Source: Cadophora sp. MPI-SDFR-AT-0126
Taxonomy: Eukaryota; Ascomycota; Leotiomycetes; Helotiales; Ploettnerulaceae
NCBI GenBank assembly: GCA_020747065.1
Contig: JAGMVK010000002.1
Span: 3,162,001 to 3,226,000, forward strand
Length of the DNA stretch: 64,000 nucleotides
Direction of reading: 5' to 3'
In this document: positions 34,377-46,190 of the stretch, in pieces
Layout: each line of letters begins with the position of its first letter
How positions within the stretch are numbered: position 1 is the stretch's first letter
The notes under the pieces: generated by a model
What the model was told of the DNA's origin: nothing
The model's database searches: none
What the model saw: the letters and a program-made list of their open reading frames with translations, nothing else
Program-made: the position numbers and the translations under genes

Positions 34377-37300
34377 ATGCGTCTGCTACAGTACAACGGC
34401 GACAGCGATCTCAGACTGACTGAGTTCTTTGAGAACGACATACCGAAGTATGCAATACTTTCGCACAGATGGGGAGCGGAGGAGGTCACTTTCAAGGATC
34501 TGACAGATGGCACGAGTAAAGGCAAGGCTGGCTACGGCAAGATACACTTCTGCGGAGAACAGGCGAGGCGTGACGGCTTGGAGTATTTTTGGGTGGACAC
34601 CTGTTGTATCGACAAATCGAATAACACCGAGCTCGCAGAGGCCATCAACTCGATGTTTCGCTGGTACCAGAAAGCGGCCAGATGCTATGTCTATTTGTCG
34701 GATGTTTCGACACGGAAGCAGAAAGCAAGTGATACGGCTATCGAGTGTAATTGGGAATCTGCTTTCCGGGACAGCGAATGGTTTACACGAGGCTGGACCC
34801 TTCAAGAGCTTCTTGCCCCACGCTCAGTTGAATTCTTCTCTCGCCATGGCAAGCGACTGGGAGATAAGGTAACTCTAAAGCGGCACATCCAGGAGATAAC
34901 GGGGATTCCAATCTCAGTACTCGAAGGAGCCTCTCTGTCTCAGTTTGACGTCGAGGAGCGGTTGTCGTGGGCAGAGAATCGACAGACGACACGCGGAGAA
35001 GACAAGGCGTACTCGCTATTAGGCATGTTTGGCATTTATTTGCCGCTTATCTATGGCGAAGGGAGCGAGTACGCGTTCAAACGGCTTAAGAAGAAGATCC
35101 AGAAATCCCTAACAGGTAAACACACGATTGATCGCTTCATCTTTAGCCATACGCTAATCATTCTTTGCAAGAAAACGAGCAGAATCTACTCGACTCCCAG
35201 AGTCGAAGCTGCATACAGGACCTACGGACAACAGATCCCCGCGAGGACAAGAAGCGAATCGAGGACACGAATGGCGGGCTGCTACGAGACTCCTACCAGT
35301 GGATCTTCGAACATCCCGACTTCCAACAATGGCGCGACGACAAACAGAGCCGGCTGCTCTGGATCAAGGGCGACCCCGGCAAAGGCAAGACGATGATGAT
35401 TTGCGGCATCCTCGATGAAATGAGCCCCTCGACGAGGCCGAGAGACAAGGAAGCCACCACGCTGCTGTCATACTTCTTCTGCCAGGCTACCGACTCGCGC
35501 ATCAATAATGCGGCTGCCGTGCTCCGTGGCCTCATCTACTTGCTCATCGACCAGCAACCAGTGCTTGTCTCGCACGTGCGGAAAAAGTACGACCATGCTG
35601 GCAAGGCCCTCTTTGAAGATGCAAATGCATGGGCTGCGTTGTCTGAAATCTTCATAAGCATTTTGCAAGATCCAAGCTTGAAGAGCACCTACTTGATAAT
35701 CGATGCGCTCGACGAATGCGAAACAAACCTTTACCAACTTTTAGATCTAATAAATCGAACTGCCTCAATATCCACTCGCGTCAAGTGGGCTGTGTCGAGT
35801 CGCAACGAACCTGACATCGAGGCGCGGCTGAGACTTGACGATGTACAAACGAGGCTCAGCCTTGAGCTCAATGAAGAGCATGTTTCTCGTGCTGTCCAGA
35901 TGTTTATCGATTTCAAAGTGTCTAAACTTCCACTTATTATAGATGACAGCGCGCTACAAGAGACAGTTCGAGGTCAGATATACGCCAAGGCTAGTGGGAC
36001 CTTTCTCTGGGCCGCTCTTGTATTAAAGGAGCTTGAGCCTGTAGAGAGCTGGGACGTGCTTGATGTGCTTCAGGACATGCCTGCCAAGTTAGAGCCGCTC
36101 TACGATCGGATGTTACGTCAAGTTGAACAGCTACAGCGCAAAGATCCTGAGTTCTGCCGTCTCGTCCTTTCCACTATAACTCTTGCGTACCGCCCACTCC
36201 ACCTCCTCGAGGTAGGGGCCCTCTCTAATCTGCCTAAGCAAATCTCCACCAATCTCGATAAAGTTATGAAAGTTATTAACAAATGTGGTTCTTTCCTCGC
36301 TATACGAGAGAATCGCACCTATTTCATCCACCAATCGGCAAAGGACTTCTTGCTCGAAAAGGCATTTGATAGAGTATTTCCTTTTGGCAAGGCAAAGGTG
36401 AACTACACGATGTTCTCGAGATCGCGCGAGGTTATATCTAGAACGCTTCGACGCGATATATACGGATTACACGCCCCTGGATTCCCAATTGAGAAGGTCG
36501 AGCCGCCGGTCCCAGATCCACTAGTAGCAGCACAATACTCCTGTCTTTATTGGGTTGACCATCTACTTGATTGTGATAGAGAGGACACTACTAATGACAT
36601 CAAAGACGATGGCTCAGTCCATCAGTTTTTAAGAACGAGTTATATTTACTGGCTTGAGGCGCTTAGCCTAATGAAAAGCCTGCCAGATGGTATCGTTATA
36701 ATTATGAAGTTCGAGAACTGGCTTCAAGTAAGTTCTGCTCCGTTTTGTTAAAGATGTTACTAGAGACTGCCCTACTAAATATGAAAAGGTCGATGAAAGT
36801 CCCGATTTACATGCGTTTATACATGATGCGAGGCGATTCGCTATACACAACCGATCAGTTATTGAACAGGCGCCTCTTCAATCATATTGTTCGGCCCTTA
36901 TCTTCGCCCCAGAGAAAAGTATTATCCGAGAGACTTTTGAGAAGTATATCCCTATTTGGATCCAAAGAAAGCCTAAAGTTCAAGCGCATTGGAGTGCGGC
37001 GCTGCAGACGCTCGAGGGCCACTCGCACTACGTCACTTCAGTGGCCTTCTCGCCTGACGGAAAGCAGGTCGCCTCGGGCTCGTACGATAAGATGGTCCGG
37101 CTCTGGGATGCTGCTACAGGCGCGCCGCTGCAGACGCTCGAGGGCCACTCGGGGTCCGTCACGTCAGTGGCCTTCTCGCCTGACGGTAAGCAGGTCGCCT
37201 CGGGCTCTTGGGATAAGACGGTCCGGCTCTGGGATACCGCTACAGGCGCGCCGCTGCAGACGCTCGCGGGCCACTCTGACTTCGTCACTTCAGTGGCATT

Positions 37301-38387
37301 CTCTCCCGACGGCAAGCAGGTCGCCTCGGGCTCTTGGGATAAGACGGTCCGGCTCTGGGATACTGCTACAGGCGCGCCGCTGCAGACGCTTAAGGGCCAC
37401 TCGCACTACGTCACTTCAGTGGCCTTCTCGCCTGACGGCAAGCAGGTCGCTTCGGGCTCGTACGATAAGACGGTCCGGCTCTGGGATGTTGCTACAGGCG
37501 CGCCGCTGCAGACGCTCGAGGGCCACTCTGAATTCGTCACTTCAGTGGCCTTCTCGCCCGACGGCAAGCAGGTCGCCTCGGGCTCTTGGGATAAGACGGT
37601 CCGGCTCTGGGATGTTGCTACAGGTGCGCCGCTGCAGATGCTCGAGGGCCACTCTGACTCCGTCACGTCAGTGGCCTTCTCGCCCGACGGCAAGCAGGTC
37701 GCCTCGGGCTCTTGGGATAAGACGGTCCGGCGCTGGGATACTGCTACAGGCGCGCCGCTGCAGACGCTCGAGGGCCACTCGCACTACGTCACTTCAGTGG
37801 CCTTCTCGCCTGACGGCAAGCAGGTCGCCTCGGGCTCGTACGATAAGACGGTCCGGCTCTGGGATGTTGCTACAGGTGCGCCGCTGCAGATGCTCGAGGG
37901 CCACTCTGACTCCGTCACGTCAGTGGCCTTCTCGCCCGACGGCAAGCAGGTCGCCTCGGGCTCTTGGGATAAGATAGTCCGGCTCTGGGATGTTGCTACA
38001 GGTGCGCCGCTGCAGACGCTCGAGGGCCACTCTGAATTCGTCACTTCAGTGGCCTTCTCGCCCGACGGCAAGCAGGTCGTCTCGGGCTCGTACGATAAGA
38101 CGGTCCGGCTCTGGGATACCGCTACAGGCGCGCCGCTGCAGACGCTCGAGGGCCACTCGGATACGGGCAGGTCAGTCGCCTTCTCACCCGACGGCACGCA
38201 GCTATCAGCTTTACGGGTAGCGAATTATTGGCTAGTGGAAGGCAGTACGAATATTCTTTGGTTACCTACTGATTATCGACCTACTTGTGAAGCTGTCTGG
38301 GGCAGGATTGTCGTTTTGGGACATGCGTCAGGGAGAATATCATTTCTTCAAATTCAACAAGGGCCGAAGCTAATTACATCAAGGTAG
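34377..38387 (+). CDS. NLR 1: HET-NACHT-WD40 STAND protein
   Basis: A cytoplasmic STAND receptor of the fungal incompatibility type. The HET domain is a cell-death effector, NACHT is the NTP-driven switch, and the WD40 propeller senses ligand. Three exons keep frame (34377-35115, 35172-36727, 36789-38387; 1298 codons). HET (about 24-170) shows YAILSHRWG, YFWVDTCCIDKS, FTRGWTLQELLAP. NACHT has Walker A GDPGKGKT (about 316) and Walker B YLIIDALDECET. A linker (LHAFIHDARRFAIHNRSVIE) leads to ten WD40 repeats of 42 residues, almost identical, and a conserved tail (TNILWLPTDYR, LGHASGRISFL). The start codon has the same upstream leader homology as NLR 2. Its NACHT core differs clearly from that of NLR 2, while the HET, linker and tail are alike. 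The gene appears complete. Recognition specificity is unknown. Confidence 0.92.
37006..38198 (+). repeat. WD40 array, nine near-identical 126-bp units and a partial tenth
   Basis: Units start CTGCAGACGCTCGAGGGCCA and are so alike that they also keep a second long plus frame and several minus frames open. Variation is concentrated at a few codons: the pair after GHS (HY, GS, DF, HY, EF, DS, HY, DS, EF), W/Y in GSxDK, and T/A/V before ATGAP. High internal identity with focused variation is known for fungal NLR WD40 arrays that reshuffle by recombination. Confidence 0.9.
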
Positions 38388-38624
38388 TTTGTTGTAGTGA
38401 ATACTATATGAACCTCTTAATATAATGATCTCGTTTCTTTTATCTCTATTTCATGGAGGGTCCTAGGGGAGCCTGCAACTTTATAGTAGTTCAATGCTTA
38501 TTATTAACTTCTAGAATAACTTAGTCATGTAAATTAACTAACTTATATGCTTGGCAAATGATCAGTTGGCTTGTCATACAATACGCGATGCGGGGCCGCT
38601 CGCGCTAACCACAAATGGGGTCGC
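38388..38624. other. 3' flank of NLR 1
   Basis: AT-rich sequence after the stop codon. No gene is seen. Confidence 0.5.
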
Positions 38625-39026
38625 TTGATTCAAGGTACCAACGCAGGCGGCGATCTAGCATGAATTTGCATGCCGTAGCAGCCATAAGGCTAATAACAAT
38701 TTCTAGCTTATTAGTAAGGCTTTAAAACTTAGATACAATCCTTTTATATATGTTAGGGGAATTAAAAGCTAGATAATCGAGCTATTTTAAAGAAACTCTA
38801 TTATGTTATAAAAGGAAACTGCCTGTAGATCAGGCGTAAAGGCAACGACACAAACGTAATTTTCTAGTGGGAAGGGTTTAAACTGTTCAGGAATGACCAC
38901 GGAATATTATGTATATAGAATTATATGATATGTCGATGTATACACAGAGTTTAGGTTGCTTAAAGTCAAAGTACCTATGATTTTTCTCGGCACGGAGGGT
39001 TTCTCGCTACGTAGGGACGGACGTTA
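38625..39026 (-). repeat. right inverted repeat of NLR unit 1
   Basis: The reverse complement starts TAACGTCCGTCCCTACGTAG and contains CCTCCGTGCCGAGAAAAATC, the CCGTGGTCATTCCTGAACAG segment and CAGTTTCCTTTTATAACATA. It is more AT-rich than the left copy, suggesting independent decay. Confidence 0.7.
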
Positions 39027-39403
39027 CATAAGTTATTCAATTTCAGTTTAATACTGCTACGAGGCTTGACTACGAGTAAAGCTCGGAATCCGAGATGTTC
39101 TGCACCCCAACAAATTCCAGAACGTAAACGACGACACCCTCTCCATACTGATATCTTGTAAAATAAGTACAGGAGTCAATTGCCATCGTGAAGTTCTGGT
39201 GGGGCTTTGTCAGGCTAACTTACATGCGTTATCAAATAGAATAACACACACCTTTTAATAGAAGAGGAAGATTTGAGAGTTATTTCTATTTTCGACTGGA
39301 ACAAACAAACTAGGAATGCAAATAAAGAAACCCAATCATCTGCAACTAACCACATTCCCTCGTCGAGCCTTGTAATTACCATTTAGTTGTATCCGTGGTC
39401 GAA

Positions 39404-41352
39404 CTACTCAAGCTGCGACCTAGGACTGTTTCGTACACTATCATGCAGCCCACCCTTCAAAATTGTCGAGAGCACAAATGCCATTCGTTCTGAGCTAATG
39501 TTAGGGTTTGCAGGGAGATCGCCTTGCTTCGGTGTCCCAATGACTTTATAAATCGAAGTCTGGCTGGCCATACTCTTGGTATCAAGGACACGCAGTTTAT
39601 CAACAAGATTGACACCACCTGTTCCAAGTGCAGGAAGTGCATCATACATGAGCCCTTTAGTTAAGTATGGGATGATATCGTACTTGTCAGGATCAAATTT
39701 CTCGTTCGAATCTAAATCCTCACCAGGATCAGGAAGTGGCGTTCCATCTTCGGGAAGCGGTGTTCCATTCTCTGATTTCTGTTGACCCGGAGGGTGTTGT
39801 TCGTAGAAACTACAAAGGTCGCGTAGAAACCTCTCCTGGGTGATGCCATTAACAGGGTTAGGTCCACATGCTGTCTGGTAGAATTGGACTCCTTGTCTCT
39901 GATAGCGATTTTGGAGATCTTTGCCAATGGGATGCTTTGTGTCTCCTAGGTCGTTGAAGATACTTGTTGGAATATTTGTTGCATATGCAGCGACTTTAGT
40001 ATATACATCAGAAGGGATATTCTTTAAGCGTGGGTGAAACCTCTCCGCAGCTGGCATGTCGATTCTGTTGTTGGCCGCGTCATATCGCGGGGTCGGAATG
40101 CCCTCGGCAGAGATATCATATCCGCCTTGCATATAGACTCTCCCGACTGCTTTCTGGAAAGTCTTGAGGCGGTCTTCCCTATCCGTGTACTCGGCAATAT
40201 CGGTCAAAGAAGATATGAGGACGAGGATGATTTTTCGATCTTCTTGAATAGCTCGGTTAAATACTAGATCGAGAAGCTCGAACCCATTCTCAAAAAAGTT
40301 GTCCTTATTAGGCTGGAAGGTTTTCTCGTCAGGCATAATGGAGCTGTCGAATTCGTATCCATATTCTTTGTGCTTATCTATGCTTGCTTTAGTGCCAACC
40401 CCAATCGGAACGTGTTGAAGGCCGAGGGAGTCCAAGTTTACTCGTCCATATATGGCCCGCTTGCGGGCTGGTTCCAGATTTGCGATATATGCTTCGAGTT
40501 CCACGTTCTCACATCGATCAAGCTCCTTTAGGACAACCATTGCTGCCAAATCGTCATAGTCCTTCGCCAGATCCGATATAACTACAACACCTGGTGCCCT
40601 TCCATTCCTGGCTTTGGCAGCTTGGGCCGCGTCAAGAAGTGTATTGTACACATCTTGTTCTGCGATGGTGAGGCAACTAGGGATAGAAAATCCCTTGGCC
40701 TCACTATTGGGCTTTCCGGAATGCTCACCTGGAAACTGGTTAGCTTTTCTAGCTTACAAAAAGAGAATGGTATATTACTTAGTCTGATTCGATCTTTTGG
40801 ATGGGTGATCTTGACCCTCTTTGCCTCTGGGGTGAGGGCGTAAGTGTAAGTCTTTCCTCCCTCCTTGAAAAACATTTCATCCAGCACTCCAGAGCAGTCT
40901 ATCTCTTCATTCTCTCCAGCGAGATATGCTTTCCATTTGATATTACCAACGTGAACTTCCTTCCATTCAGCAGTTAAGCCGGTTGGATCTCCGCACCTGA
41001 TCCAATTCTGGAGTCTACTCAGATCTGCTTCTGGAATGGTGTCCTGATAATGGAGTTTATTCCCATCTGATCTGGTAACGACAACAAAGTAGTTACGACC
41101 TCCAGGTCCCCTGTGGCATTTCTTTAGGTCTTTGCCAAAAAGTGTTATATTCAAGCCAAATTTGTGTAGGAAAGTAAACTCTTCCGTAAGATTCATTTTC
41201 GGTGGTTTATTTAGAAGATATTTTGAAGAAAACGCTTGTTCTGTTGGAATAGATTCATGCATGATGGATTGTTGAGAGGGATATATGTACCCTTCAAGAG
41301 GCGCCAGAACTAACTGGAAACATATCAGGATAATAATAGCAAAAGGGGCCAT
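39404..41352 (-). CDS. secreted-looking protein with an inosine/uridine nucleoside hydrolase-like domain
   Basis: The first exon starts at 41352 with a signal-peptide-like N-terminus (APFAIIILICFQLVLAPLEG) and an unrecognised domain of about 200 residues. The second, larger frame (to 39404) follows nucleoside hydrolases: GVVVISDLAKDYDDLAAMVV at the metal-binding N-terminus, IILVLISSLTDIA, GRVYMQGGYD, NNRIDMPAAERFHPRL and FNDLGDTKHPIG. The frames differ, and an intron from GTAAGC (40757) to an AAG acceptor (40654) joins them (exons 41352-40758 and 40653-39404, 615 codons). The acceptor is weak, so a frameshift or two genes is possible. Canonical hydrolases have DxDPGxDD. Here the third position is alanine, while the first, seventh and eighth aspartates remain, so activity is uncertain. 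The gene sits between the two NLR units. Confidence 0.6.
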
Positions 41353-43342
41353 TATTAGGCGCTCTGTTTTGGGTGTCCAGCGTTGGTGGAGCCATATTCG
41401 GCTCTTTCATAAGCGTCTTTGAACTTCCCGAACCCTGGTATGACCAAAGAACCGTGCGTTTGGCGCGCCTCATACAGCTTCGAATCCTTGTATCATGAAG
41501 TCAATTATGGATTAAGTGTCTTATTCCTTGGGCCCATGTACCAATCACATCGGTGTTAGCACATATACAGTCACCTTTGGACTCTGTCATGCGGTCTTGT
41601 ATGTATCAGCCGCAGCCTTGTTCGAGGGAAATTGGGATAACAGAGCAGCTATTCTTGGCGAGACATAATTATACTGAGGTCGCAATGCTCTTGGACCTAG
41701 TAAGTGGAATAATTAATGAGAATGCGTATACGTAGCTCGCTACGTTTAGCAAAGTTTGGACGAGACAGGTTAAACGGAAAGAGGTTTCAAACATTTATTC
41801 ATGACTAGCCACTGCTTCAGGAAGCTGCAACACCGAAGTCACCCTCACCGATACTTGAAGGTTGAATCAGAATGAGAGTCTAGTTACTCTAAGAAGCCTT
41901 CTCTGTTCACCGCATTAGTGAAATAACATCTTCGCAGGAAAGATGAGTTTGTTTCCTTGCATTGTAGTCATCTCATCAACCAGAAAGCCAGCCGGGTCCT
42001 ACGCAGCTTGTCAGCAGGTTGCCGCCGGTTCCATACAATACGAGCTCTCCATTCTGAGAGATAGAGAAATTACATGTTGCTTTACTCTCACGGCAAGTCC
42101 GCAATGCTGAGGCGTACGCTGTTAACCAATATACTTGAAATGCTCACAAGCCATGAAGGTAAGGCGGACGACGTATTGCGGCCGACATGTATGGATGATA
42201 GGCAATTATGTTATCAAAATTGATTCCATTACTGGTGCTGTTTAGGTACTCTGGAGCCAAAATTTGCTCGAGGGAAGAGGCAGAGGCGATCTGAGCTCCT
42301 CAGTTTGGTCTTAGTTATTTCCTTAAATCTCACTCGCATCATGCCACCTTTTCAGCCTGTAGCCAATAAGCATCATAAAAAGCGGATCCCAAATTTTTAG
42401 GAACCACTGAAGACAGTATCCTCATATTGTTCTCTGTCCCTGTACTCTATTTGGAAATGCAGGTTCCAACGCAGGAGAGCAATACGAAACAGGTACTGCA
42501 AAGTCGCCATGAGAACTTACCATCTTCCAATGCTTTTACAACTTCTTTGGCTAACGTCTTGTCATGAGTAGTTCGACTTAAGTAACATTCATGCATTATT
42601 TATAGTTTTACTTTTGTGAGTGAGTGTAGCTTGCTTACTGGACATGGGGAACTCGAGCAATTATTTCTGGGAGAGATCATTGACGAGTTCGATAGATATG
42701 TTTGTGACAGGTAGTTTAAACGTTTACATTCTGGTCTGATGGACAGAGGGTTTCAGGGACGGGCGCGGATGGGATAAAGAAGGGAGAGATTTCTAGGGCT
42801 TTATAACACTGTAGAGTAGTACGGATTGTCAGGTCTCCACATGTGGATGTCATGAATCCTCACCTTGTATTGCATGTATCTCTCGTATCTAGGGGTGGAT
42901 TGAAGGTCCGCATAACGTGAAGTTCGAGACGCATACTACCTGCGCCAGTATTCAGCTCCCTCAGCCTTTTGATAGCAGATTTGGGCTCGTGAGGTCATGG
43001 GCATCTCGATCACCACGTCAGGTGGGACACGAGCCCAAGGCCAACTGGGAGCAGGGCAGACACAGAGAACAGAGACATATGCTCCCGCTGGGGGCGGGAG
43101 CGGGAAGATTGTTGGCCGGATCATGCTTCACTTCATTCAAAAAGGGACGCTGGCATTGGGAGTGGCTGTGCCATGTCATAACCTTGCCTTCTGGGTTGTG
43201 CGTTGAGATTGTCCTGACGCTACTGTACTGCAATGTTTTGAGAAGACATTCCAAGCATCCAAAATGAAAAATACGGAAATCAATCCCTCATCAAGTCTCG
43301 CAATCAACTTTCGAGAATTGGCCTTGGCTGGTTCCACAGATA
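41353..43342. other. no supported gene
   Basis: Only short frames are present. The 42917-43267 frames on both strands are GC-rich overlaps without a domain. No repeat shared with the rest of the window was noticed. Confidence 0.45.
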
Positions 43343-43960
43343 CTACTTTCTCCATTTGCCGTCCACGCCAACCGTTTTGATCGTAATCGCGCTCAGGAGC
43401 ACCCCTTCCATCATGATGACTTTGCAAGAGACGATGTCCTCAATCTCTTTATATGAAATCCTCAAGACCATACCCGCAGCTCTCTTATTGCTGTCCTTGA
43501 AATCGAAGATCATACCAATCTGATCAACTTCATGAAACAGCTCTAACTTTGCAAAGCAATGGATACAAACAGTCCATAGCTCCATTAATGGTGTGTCGTC
43601 TCTGAAGAGCCTGCACTTGTGTTTGATCCTAATAAGAAGAGCACGGAGAGCCCCATAAAACCCACTGCCCATAATCCTCCCTTGCCAGTCTCTCCTGTCT
43701 TCAAAATCGCAATTGATACAGGAGACATTGACTTTTGCCTTGATTTCTGAGCATAGTGGGGACGAGTAGATGGGCCACCTGCATATCTTTGCCATCGTCT
43801 CCGGGTCGAGCTTTGATCGTTCGCGTGTTCGTTTCGCCGAGCTGTAGGTATGATTGACAGTAATTGAAGTTTCTGTTTCCGCCAACTCTGGGTATTCTGC
43901 AGTCGGAAGCAGCTCCGCTGGCGATAGAGAGAGCATTTTGGTTCGTATGAATGTTCGCAA
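43343..43960 (-). CDS. hypothetical protein, 205 residues
   Basis: An uninterrupted frame with ATG at 43960 (a second in-frame Met at residue 9). The N-terminus is polar. The middle has cysteines in VNVSCINCDFEDRRDWQGRI, a helix-forming GFYGALRALLIRIKHKCRLF, and LMELWTVCIHCFAKLELFHE, which together could bind a metal. The C-terminal half is mixed alpha/beta (GMIFDFKDSNKRAAGMVLRI). No signal peptide or membrane helix is seen. I do not recognise the family. A tandem 15-bp repeat lies about 190 bp upstream of the start. Confidence 0.5.
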   Translation of the reverse strand: MRTFIRTKMLSLSPAELLPTAEYPELAETETSITVNHTYSSAKRTRERSKLDPETMAKICRWPIYSSPLCSEIKAKVNVSCINCDFEDRRDWQGRIMGSGFYGALRALLIRIKHKCRLFRDDTPLMELWTVCIHCFAKLELFHEVDQIGMIFDFKDSNKRAAGMVLRISYKEIEDIVSCKVIMMEGVLLSAITIKTVGVDGKWRK

Positions 43961-44153
43961 GAGATGGAATGAAATTCAAGCCTTTCAATTATTCACCGAA
44001 ATTATTCAAAATAAACGGACAAAGGCAGCAAATGATCTCCAAGATACCAGAATTATACTCTGAGATACTCTAGAGCCAATCAAGAAACAGTAGGTACTAA
44101 AGCAGGATCGCTACACATTCCTCTGCTTGCGGCATGTTTTAGCTCCCTTAGTT

Positions 44154-44224
44154 TTCTGCCCCTTGTCTCTGCCCCTTGTCTCTGCCCCTTGTCTCTGCCC
44201 CTTGTCTCTGCCCCTTGTCTCTGC
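44154..44224. repeat. 15-bp tandem repeat (CTGCCCCTTGTCT type)
   Basis: About five exact copies of CTGCCCCTTGTCTCT. The right flank (TTCTCGCTTAGATTTGCTTATGT) recurs beside a related array at 61434-61510. Confidence 0.85.
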
Positions 44225-44770
44225 ATGTTCTCGCTTAGATTTGCTTATGTAGGACACCAGAACCAGTGAGCGTCAGAAGTAGTCAACTGAAAATCGATTC
44301 GACGCAAATATTTCCACATGAACAAAATCAGAATTTGGAAACCGGGCAGACTCAATAATTGAGCAGTATGTTCTCATTAGTGAGAAAATTAATAGCTTCG
44401 ACCTTAGTTGTGGAGTTTTATCGTAATTGTCGATTTTCGGGTGACTACTCAATTCTGACACCCAATGGTGACTCAACAGTATATTCTGGCGGGCTCAGAA
44501 TAAAATAAGTGGCTCGTATTGCAAGTGGGGGCTCTGGATAGCACAGGTATTATTCACATAAGGTGCAATGCTCCACTTGATTTGACGAGCAACACCAGGC
44601 TTACATAATGCCGGAAAAGATAGGAAATTCAATTCCAGATAGCCTCAGAACTATATATTAAAGAAATAAAATCATTTAATTATTCCTCACCCTATCATCT
44701 TTTTCCTTTCTATATTCACTTGGAGGCTAATTCCCTCAAGGAAACCACGTGTAACTGTGCAGAGCGGTCT
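44225..44770. other. no supported gene
   Basis: AT-rich intergenic sequence between the 15-bp array and the 3' end of the PAQR gene. Confidence 0.5.
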
Positions 44771-45719
44771 TCAAATACAGGACTGAAGCTGCGAGTGGAT
44801 AAAGCCGAATGCACTTAGCAATCCAAACATGTGTGTTAAACCAGCAAAGATAACTATGAAATGAAATACCTGATGGCTAGACCCGTAAATGTCATATCGT
44901 AGTTGGTACCATCTCTCTGGAATCCTTGTGGTATAAATTGCAGCTCCTAGGAGATTGAGCATTGCCATTATTAGCATGTAATTTAGACCCATCCTATGGT
45001 TCTGGGTCTCCCATCCATAAATAATAAGCCCATGTGTGATGAATACCATGGCTGAAAGGCCAAATAATACATACATCAAAGTTCGGTATGGCCTGAAGGT
45101 TGGATATTGAAACCTTGGGGCCAATATTGCTGCGGCGCAAGCCACAGCCAAGACAGAGACTATAGCCCAGTATAGCTTCTGGAGATTTGGATCACAATAG
45201 AATCCGTAGTAAACGGAAGGGACTATCGATCCCCACATGAGAATAACGATTCCCAGATAGTCTAATCGATTCCAGAAAGCTGCCACCTCTTCGCAATGAT
45301 TAGACAGAATATGGAAAAATCCCGAGAAGGAAAAGCATAGGACCACCCCGAGGAAGAATGCTGCAAAGACAAGTACGTCGCCAACTTGAATTGCAACGTG
45401 ATTATTACGTATTTCTCCGTAGACACAAATTGAAAGAGTCGCAAAAAGAGCGGCGCCGAGCAAGTGGGAGTAGATATTCACAGTCTCATTGTGGATGTGC
45501 TGCAAGCTGTATAGGGACTTCCGGAATGATCCAGATGAGAGGCCGATATCCAGAGAGGAGATATTCATTGTCTTGCCTCCAGCTCGGCAGGTCATTCCAT
45601 CGTAAGAGTAGATAGTGGCCAGTTTGACTTCCTCCCTGTCCAGGAGTACACGGCGGCTCATCAGCTCCTGCTTGATTTGTCACCTCCCTCCCCGCGCGGA
45701 AATCGGAATCGGACGCCAT
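44771..45719 (-). pseudogene. PAQR/adiponectin-receptor-like membrane protein with an N-terminal frameshift
   Basis: This seven-helix family (Izh proteins in yeast, hemolysin III relatives) are zinc-dependent membrane hydrolases or sterol and zinc regulators. Conserved elements include LHNETVNIYSHLLGA-like HNETVNIYSHLLGA, SGFFHILSNHCEEVAAFWNR, LDYLGIVILMWGS and SSHQVFHFIVIFAGLTHMFG, keeping the Ser, Asp and His metal-site pattern. The expected N-terminal block (LRWNDLPSWRQDNEYLLSGY) is present but in another frame, starting from the ATG at 45719. The shift happens at about 45530, just before SSGSFRKSL. No splice signals are available to bridge it, so the gene is probably frameshifted unless translation starts internally. 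The start codon lies only 26 bp from the edge of NLR unit 2, so its promoter has been replaced. Confidence 0.75.
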
Positions 45720-45744
45720 CCCCCAGGTTCGTGGAAAATATGTC

Positions 45745-46190
45745 TAACGTCCATCCCTGCGTAGCGGAAAACCCTCCGTGCCGGAAAATTTAAGCGGTAC
45801 ATTGACTTCAAGTATTATAAAATATAAGCACACTGCAATATTTCTTATTATTTTTTGTAAGTTATATTCCGTGGCCACTGCCGCACACCTTAAATACTTC
45901 TGACTATAAAACCCATGTCTGCGTCGTCGCCCTACGTCTGATTTGCAAAGAGTCTCCTTTTATACCATAACAGACTTCTTCTACCGCAGATGGACCACTG
46001 AGCTTGTACTACCTCTAAAACTTATAGAAAGATCTAAGCCGACTTCTTAGGCCTCCCTACTATACAAGAGATCGTCAACAGCCCTGTAGCGGCTGTGGCG
46101 TGCAGATTTATGCAAGATCGCCACGCGGGTCGGTACCTCGGATCGAAGCGAGTGACGATCTTGGGGGCACAGCACCGCACGTGCTATGTC
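45745..46190 (+). repeat. left inverted repeat of NLR unit 2
   Basis: Starts TAACGTCCATCCCTGCGTAG, passes through CCTCCGTGCCGGAAAATT, CCGTGGCCACTGCCGCACAC and TGTCTGCGTCGTCGCC. It ends after CGCGGGTCGGTACCTCGGAT and the GTGACGATCTTGG motif shared with 51095-51533 and 58105-58546. Confidence 0.78.

Larger units (their letters stand above)
33537..39026. mobile_element. NLR unit 1 bounded by inverted TAACGTCC repeats
   Basis: The left end starts TAACGTCCCTCCCTACGTGC at 33537. The right end is its inverted counterpart finishing GGACGGACGTTA at 39026. Homology between the two ends extends inward for about 400-450 bp, with shared landmarks such as CCGTGGNCA, the CGTCGTCGCC-type segment and the stretch preceding GGTACCT. 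The 5.49-kb unit contains one HET-NACHT-WD40 gene and nothing else recognisable. Both ends carry flanking TA, as Tc1/mariner-type insertions would, but no longer target duplication is seen and no transposase is inside. Calling it mobile is an inference. Confidence 0.55.

Noticed and set aside
36745..38220. Long plus-strand frame rich in Arg/Ser (410 codons) and several minus frames over the NLR 1 WD40 array
   Set aside because: They are shadows of the near-identical GC-rich 126-bp WD40 units, which lack stops in other frames. The WD40 frame is the coding one.
33525..39040. Long target-site duplications flanking the NLR units
   Set aside because: Only the TA of TAACGTCC is shared. Adjacent bases differ on the two sides of both units.
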